Assembly (NCBI RefSeq): GCF_023074175.1 | Contig: NZ_JADPKS010000144.1 | Location: forward strand, 1-64,000 | Direction of reading: 5' to 3' | DNA: 64,000 nt | Source of the DNA: Bradyrhizobium sp. 139 | Lineage (GTDB): Bacteria; Pseudomonadota; Alphaproteobacteria; Rhizobiales; Xanthobacteraceae | Part shown: one piece after another, positions 59,748 through 64,000 of the stretch | Layout: each line of letters opens with the position of its first letter | How positions within the stretch are numbered: the first letter of the stretch is position 1 | The notes under the pieces: generated by a model | What the model was told of the DNA's origin: nothing | Database searches by the model: none | Seen by the model: the letters and a program-made list of their open reading frames with translations, nothing else | Position numbers and translations under genes: made by a program

Positions 59748-61469
59748 TCAGCGCCTTTTGCTTGCCGTTTTACGGCCCGCCGGCGGTTGGGTGTCCTGAT
59801 AGGCGCCCGCTGAAACCGTCGTCTGATCGTCCGCGAACGCCCGAAAGCGGACCGGAACATAGCCGCGCGCGAGCAGGCTCGCCAACGGATAGACGTTGCG
59901 ACAGACGCGGCCGTTGCAGCCACCGGTCGAGGATTCCATGACCTCGGCCTTGCGATCAGGCGTGAACCGCAGGAACAACATCACATGCGAGCCCGGCTTG
60001 TTGAACGCATCGCCGGGCCTCAGGTCCCAAGGATTTGCCACGGGCGCTGCGATCGCGGGGATAGCGGCAGTCGTATAATGGACGGAGAGCCCCCACGCGG
60101 CGCTGACGAATGCCGAACAGTCGACGCCAGCCACATCCGGCCGTGGCGCATTGCGAGTGCACACATTGCCAGCCAGCGTTCCGCTCTCGATTCGCTGCCG
60201 GAAGTTCGCGAGCGAACCGTGGCAGCCCCAGCAATAGGGTACGCCGCGCACCTCCTGGTTCATTTTTCCCTGCAGATACCACGGCCGACGAACACGGCTG
60301 AAGCCGCTGCATTGGCTGTCGGGATCGTTGCCGTAGTTCGCCTGCGTCAGCTTCCACTGGATGCCCTCGAACGCGAACGCTGTCTCGATCGCCTGCTGGC
60401 GGTTGGACGGCCTCACGGCGGCCGCCGCGTCAAATTTGACGTCGGATCGCGGTGCCGGCGCGGCTGACGTTCGCGGCGGCCGCACGTCGATAGTCGAAGC
60501 GTTGGTCAGAGGCCTGAAGCCGACGCCAACCACTTCAATGCCGTCCGGCTTGGTCCGCAGGAAATAGACATCGCCATCGCCCGAAACCGTTACGAACCGC
60601 CGGGTCAGCGGTGTATTTTCCAGAGGAAGCTCATAGATTCCTTCGAGACGCCCGTTCGCGGCGTAGCGCGCGACGAACGTGGAGGCAGCCTTTCCCGATG
60701 GTGGAACGTCCTCCGCCAGCACGTAGAAGCGGTCACTGTTGTCAACCTCGAGAAACTCTACCGTGCCGAGCTGATTACGCACCCGCAGGCCGAGCTGGCC
60801 GATCGTCTCGTTGGTGACCATGGTCTGTATCTCGACCCGTACGCTGGCATTGCCCTTGTCCGGAATGATGTCGGCGATCACCGAGCCCTTGCTTCGGGTA
60901 GCCACATATTGCCGGTCAGGCTGCCGCGTCGTCTTGATGATGGCCGCGCGGGTGTTCTGGTCGAGCAAGTCGGTCGCGCTGCCGGGCGCCTGTGATCCCA
61001 TCTGGGCAAAAGCGGAGACGGCGACCCGATCGTCCGCGCCGCGACTCGAGACCTCCTCCAGCTGGATCACATCACCACCAAGGCCGCGCGTGGACTGCCC
61101 CGGCGCTGCCTTCAGCGTCCGTACGCCACCGTCCCAAACCATCATGTCGTCGTTGTGGACGACGAGATCGGTCGGTTGGACGTCTTTCGGCATCTTGAGG
61201 ACGTCGGGATCGGAATTTGGCTGTTTCGGGTCAAACTGGAGGATGCGACCGTTGATCTGATCGAGCACAAATAGGTTACCCTGCCCGTCGGCGCTGAGTG
61301 CTTGCGGTCCCGCGAGTTCCACGTCCTCGCTGGCTGGGACGATGCCAACCATTGAAGCAGCCGAACCGCCGGCAAAGCTGCGGACGACAGTGTCATCGGC
61401 GTGGGCCTTGGTTCCGAAAATGCCAGCGCCAACGATGAAGACCCAGATCCAACAATTTGGACGAAGCAT
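59748..61469 (-). CDS. exported beta-propeller plus NlpC/P60-like protein
   Basis: A 573-residue protein with a signal peptide, an NHL-like propeller of about 300 residues (GPQALSADGQGNLFVLDQIN, GRILQFDP; RLEGIYELP) and a C-terminal NlpC/P60-like papain-fold domain (GVDCSAFVSAAWGL with the nucleophile Cys, then GSHVMLFLRF with the His). Such domains hydrolyse peptidoglycan stem peptides. Several extra Cys residues (VPYCWGCHGS, GCNGRVC) may form disulfides. First gene of the operon; GAGGCG precedes the ATG. Confidence 0.8.
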   Translation of the reverse strand: MLRPNCWIWVFIVGAGIFGTKAHADDTVVRSFAGGSAASMVGIVPASEDVELAGPQALSADGQGNLFVLDQINGRILQFDPKQPNSDPDVLKMPKDVQPTDLVVHNDDMMVWDGGVRTLKAAPGQSTRGLGGDVIQLEEVSSRGADDRVAVSAFAQMGSQAPGSATDLLDQNTRAAIIKTTRQPDRQYVATRSKGSVIADIIPDKGNASVRVEIQTMVTNETIGQLGLRVRNQLGTVEFLEVDNSDRFYVLAEDVPPSGKAASTFVARYAANGRLEGIYELPLENTPLTRRFVTVSGDGDVYFLRTKPDGIEVVGVGFRPLTNASTIDVRPPRTSAAPAPRSDVKFDAAAAVRPSNRQQAIETAFAFEGIQWKLTQANYGNDPDSQCSGFSRVRRPWYLQGKMNQEVRGVPYCWGCHGSLANFRQRIESGTLAGNVCTRNAPRPDVAGVDCSAFVSAAWGLSVHYTTAAIPAIAAPVANPWDLRPGDAFNKPGSHVMLFLRFTPDRKAEVMESSTGGCNGRVCRNVYPLASLLARGYVPVRFRAFADDQTTVSAGAYQDTQPPAGRKTASKRR

Positions 61470-61628
61470 ATTCGCCTCAATGTACCCCGAACCGATCGCC
61501 GCGTCGGATCGACTAATCGGAGATGTCGTTGATGCAGCGCGTCAATTAGTGGTGAGCAAACTCAATCACGTTCAATTCTATCACTGGACGGTGATTGTCC
61601 GAAATTTCTTCAGCTTGCGGTGCAAACA

Positions 61629-61910
61629 ATGGCCCGGAACAGATTTGAGCAAGTGAATGAAATCCAGCCCGACGCGATCACTCTGCTCCTGAAGCGCGAC
61701 AATGATGGCGCCTCCGGATCGATCGTGCTGCCGGCCGCCGCGAGCCGGGGACGGCTGACCACCGATCAGGTCAGCGCGCAATTACCAGCTCAGGATGCTT
61801 TTCGAGGCGCGGTGCGGCTGGCAAACGACGTAAAGCTCGCGCTCGTAGTGTGCGATCCAGATGGGGTCTGGAAGTCCGAGTGGGGCGATCTTTATCAGCC
61901 GATCGATTGA
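61629..61910 (+). CDS. small conserved protein
   Basis: A 93-residue soluble protein (RFEQVNEIQPDAITLLLKRD then GRLTTDQVSAQLP and LVVCDPDGVWKSEWGDLY). It resembles a family of small phage/plasmid-like or cytoplasmic accessory proteins but no function is known. Start at ATG 61629; ribosome site weak. It is followed after 23 bases by the DUF4424-like gene. Confidence 0.6.
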   Translation: MARNRFEQVNEIQPDAITLLLKRDNDGASGSIVLPAAASRGRLTTDQVSAQLPAQDAFRGAVRLANDVKLALVVCDPDGVWKSEWGDLYQPID

Positions 61911-61933
61911 CCTGCATCGGATGGAGCCAGCGA

Positions 61934-62992
61934 ATGCTGCGACGCCGCATGGAGACTAGCTTGCCAAACGCACCCTCCACCCGATCGTCGTTCCGGATAC
62001 GGGCCTTGATGGTCGCGCTGCTGGTTGCGACGGGCTGGCCGGCACGCGCCAACGACTCGGCTGCGGAATTGTCGATTGGCGGGCTCAAGTTGGTACGCAC
62101 CAATGACGTAAGCATGGAGAGCGAGAACCTTCGTATCGCACTCGACAGGATCAGCGTTCGCTATCAATTCACCAACGTCACCGCCAAGCCGGTCACGCTT
62201 ACCGTTGCCTTTCCGCTGCCCGACATCGATCTGTCGGAGGCTGAGAACATTGCACTGCCGTCAAATGATCCGATCAATTTCGTCGACTTCGAGACCAAGG
62301 TCGATGGCAGCCCGGCGCCGCTGACCGTCGATCAGCGCGCCATGGTTGGCAACAGGGATGTCAGTGCCCTGCTCCGCGAACTCAAGTTGCCGCTGCTGCC
62401 GATTGGTGGCCGCGAGATCCGGGTAAGCGATCTGCCCGCGGCGACCCGGACCCGGCTCGCGGACGACGGACTTCTGATGCCGGCCGGGATGACTGACAAC
62501 GGTCGCCAGCAGTATGCGCCGGGTTGGGTTATCAAGACCTCGGCTGTGCGCCAGCAGGTGTTTCCGCCCATGCGCACCGTCACGGTTGAACACCAGTACC
62601 GGCCGAGCGTCGGCTCCAGTCCTGACACCATTCTACGCTCGAACCTGCGCCGCAGCAGCGCACTTGGTCAGGAAGTCGCGCGCTACCGGAAAGAATACTG
62701 CGTCCAGGATGCGTTCCTCGCCGAGCTCGACAAGCGCGCGGGCGGTAACCAGATCAACAGCGCGAATTTGCAGGAGCGGCGCATATCATACGTGCTCAAG
62801 ACCGGCGCGAATTGGGCCGGACCGATCCGGTCATTCAAGCTGACTATCGACCCAGGCGGCAGCGACCGGTTGGTGAGCTTCTGTCCTGGGCGGCTAAAGG
62901 CATCGTCTGCTACTGGAAACACGCTTGAATATACGGCAAGCGACTTCAAGCCGGATGCCGACCTGAAAATCCTGGTGATCGGAATATTCTGA
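61934..62992 (+). CDS. exported DUF4424-like protein
   Basis: A 352-residue secreted protein: signal peptide (RALMVALLVATGWPARA), then the DUF4424 pattern LSIGGLKLVRTNDVSMESEN, YQFTNVTAKPVTLTVAFPLP and FPPMRTVTVEHQYRP with late YVLKTGANWAGPIRSFKLTI. Function of the family is unknown. GGAG precedes ATG 61934; ATG 61949 is an alternative. Confidence 0.82.
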   Translation: MLRRRMETSLPNAPSTRSSFRIRALMVALLVATGWPARANDSAAELSIGGLKLVRTNDVSMESENLRIALDRISVRYQFTNVTAKPVTLTVAFPLPDIDLSEAENIALPSNDPINFVDFETKVDGSPAPLTVDQRAMVGNRDVSALLRELKLPLLPIGGREIRVSDLPAATRTRLADDGLLMPAGMTDNGRQQYAPGWVIKTSAVRQQVFPPMRTVTVEHQYRPSVGSSPDTILRSNLRRSSALGQEVARYRKEYCVQDAFLAELDKRAGGNQINSANLQERRISYVLKTGANWAGPIRSFKLTIDPGGSDRLVSFCPGRLKASSATGNTLEYTASDFKPDADLKILVIGIF

Positions 62993-63001
62993 GCGTGCCG
63001 G

Positions 63002-63994
63002 TCAATTGGTGAGCAGCACGTAGCGCGCGGCCGCGATGACAGTCAACTTGTTGCGCTGAGCCTCGCTTAGCGCCTGCAGGAAGAACGTGTCGGCAGCCAT
63101 CGGTCGCGGCTGGCGCAATGAGTCCAGGACCTGCGGGACCGCCACGACCAACAGCAATTGCGGACCGCTCGCGCGCGCTGTCGGGAGCGTAAATGAAAGT
63201 GAGTCGATGCCCGGCTTCAGAAGATAAGACAGACTCTGGACTTCGCCGCGATCCGACACCATGAGCAACTCCACCACGCGGTTGGCAAAGTTCTCAATGG
63301 TCCCATTGAGGGTTTCACCTCCCTTCAGCTCTGTCGCTGACAGGGTGATACGTGGCATTCGCGCCTGATCGCTCCCGATCTGACTCAAGAACTTGACGGC
63401 TGGGCATTGCGCCTGGGTCACTTGCCTGACGCCGATCGAAGCCTCGAAACCCTGCTCACGCCGAAACGCTTTGTCGAACGTGTCGAATGGGGCGGTCGAG
63501 ACACCGAACCCTTCGATGACAGCGGCATTTGGGCTCACGGCAATCGGCAAGACGAAGAAGCAGTCACCACCGGAATATTGGGCCACGTATTTGCGGATGC
63601 GCTCAGTTCGCCTTGGCCCATCGAGTGCCGGAGACGGCGTCGCTGTCGGCTGCGCGGACAACTTCTCCGGCTCTTGGCGTCCGGGCTGCGGTCCTGCGGG
63701 CTCGACCTTCGGCGGCACCATTGTTCCAGCGAGTTTCGGAGGCGGCGGCAAGACCGCGGTGCCGGGCGCTGACCAGACCAGCTTGTAGAAGGCATATCCG
63801 CCGCCGACCAGCAGCAACAGAGCCGCGACGCCCGCCCCCAGCCGGAGGCTGCGCGGACTCCGCGCGGTCGACGGCATCCTGTCCTGCGGCGCCGGCGCCG
63901 CGCTTTCCGGCCGCCGCAGCGGATCGAAGCCATATAACGGCGCGGCCGGCGTCTGGGCCAAACCGGCCGGCGTCCAGCTGTTGACCTCCCCCAT
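63002..63994 (-). CDS. C-terminal part of a probable membrane Ser/Thr protein kinase
   Basis: The window edge is 6 bases from the first ATG, and the frame stays open, so the gene probably continues outside. The 330 residues seen contain a Pro-rich linker, one transmembrane helix (GAGVAALLLLVGGGYAFYKL) and a periplasmic domain (VAQYSGGDCFFVLPIAVSPN, FGVSTAPFDTFDKAFRREQG, VRQVTQAQCPAV) known to me from C-terminal ends of rhizobial Ser/Thr kinases, ending with a DUF4384-like flavour. No kinase motifs are within the window, so the kinase label is inference. Confidence 0.55.
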   Translation of the reverse strand: MGEVNSWTPAGLAQTPAAPLYGFDPLRRPESAAPAPQDRMPSTARSPRSLRLGAGVAALLLLVGGGYAFYKLVWSAPGTAVLPPPPKLAGTMVPPKVEPAGPQPGRQEPEKLSAQPTATPSPALDGPRRTERIRKYVAQYSGGDCFFVLPIAVSPNAAVIEGFGVSTAPFDTFDKAFRREQGFEASIGVRQVTQAQCPAVKFLSQIGSDQARMPRITLSATELKGGETLNGTIENFANRVVELLMVSDRGEVQSLSYLLKPGIDSLSFTLPTARASGPQLLLVVAVPQVLDSLRQPRPMAADTFFLQALSEAQRNKLTVIAAARYVLLTN

Positions 63995-64000
63995 GGTCGG

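Noticed and set aside
1..64000. tRNA, rRNA, CRISPR array, transposase, integrase or attachment site
   Set aside because: No cloverleaf, regularly spaced repeats, DDE/tyrosine recombinase motifs or tRNA-end duplications were seen on either strand.

Overview
The window looks like chromosome of a Bradyrhizobium-type alphaproteobacterium. The DNA is GC-rich, there are many short rhizobial orphan proteins, an hsp20 gene has a ROSE RNA thermometer, HWE-type histidine kinases are present, and at least six near-perfect promoters for the general-stress sigma factor EcfG (GGAAC-N16/17-CGTT) are scattered through it. No rRNA, tRNA, CRISPR array or intact insertion sequence was seen. All family names come from reading the proteins; no database was searched.

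Region 1 (1-17.96 kb) holds signalling and metabolism: a molybdopterin S/N-oxide reductase, a CheB-CheR-PAS-HWE kinase fusion translationally coupled to a Crp/Fnr regulator, a stand-alone CheB, a single-domain response regulator behind a perfect EcfG promoter, an SDR, a zinc alcohol dehydrogenase, a GH13 glucosidase/trehalose-synthase-like enzyme, a second Crp/Fnr protein and a GT9-like protein. Many 30-100 codon genes lie between them.

Region 2 (18.2-34.0 kb) is a tightly packed, mostly stop/start-overlapping series of sugar genes. The first unit, behind an EcfG promoter, encodes inositol-phosphate synthase, a histidine phosphatase, a CgeB-type glycosyltransferase, a nucleotidyltransferase, a methyltransferase, a glycosidase-like protein and phosphopentomutase. 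The second encodes two sugar-nucleotide epimerases, a B12-binding radical SAM enzyme, a GT4, three more CgeB-type glycosyltransferases and UDP-glucuronate decarboxylase. Together they could build a stress-induced, methylated, possibly inositol- and xylose-containing saccharide. This is the strongest candidate for an undescribed pathway.

Region 3 (34.0-49.4 kb) is a stress-related, eroded accessory zone: a Gly-rich secreted protein, small membrane and acidic proteins, an HtrA-type protease, a tal-tkt fusion operon, a CBS protein and two Hsp20s. Among these are broken genes (nuoB and nuoD fragments, a membrane protein split by a 29-bp tandem duplication, several frameshifted small genes) and three copies of what appears to be one EcfG-dependent small-RNA family.

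Region 4 (49.4-64.0 kb) is a protease/envelope island: a metzincin-like protein, a Tae4-like amidase, three exported caspase-like proteins (two of them paralogues), an ICMT-like methyltransferase, an alpha/beta hydrolase, DUF4384- and DUF4424-like proteins, a beta-propeller/NlpC-P60 protein, and the C-terminal part of what resembles a membrane Ser/Thr kinase at the window edge.
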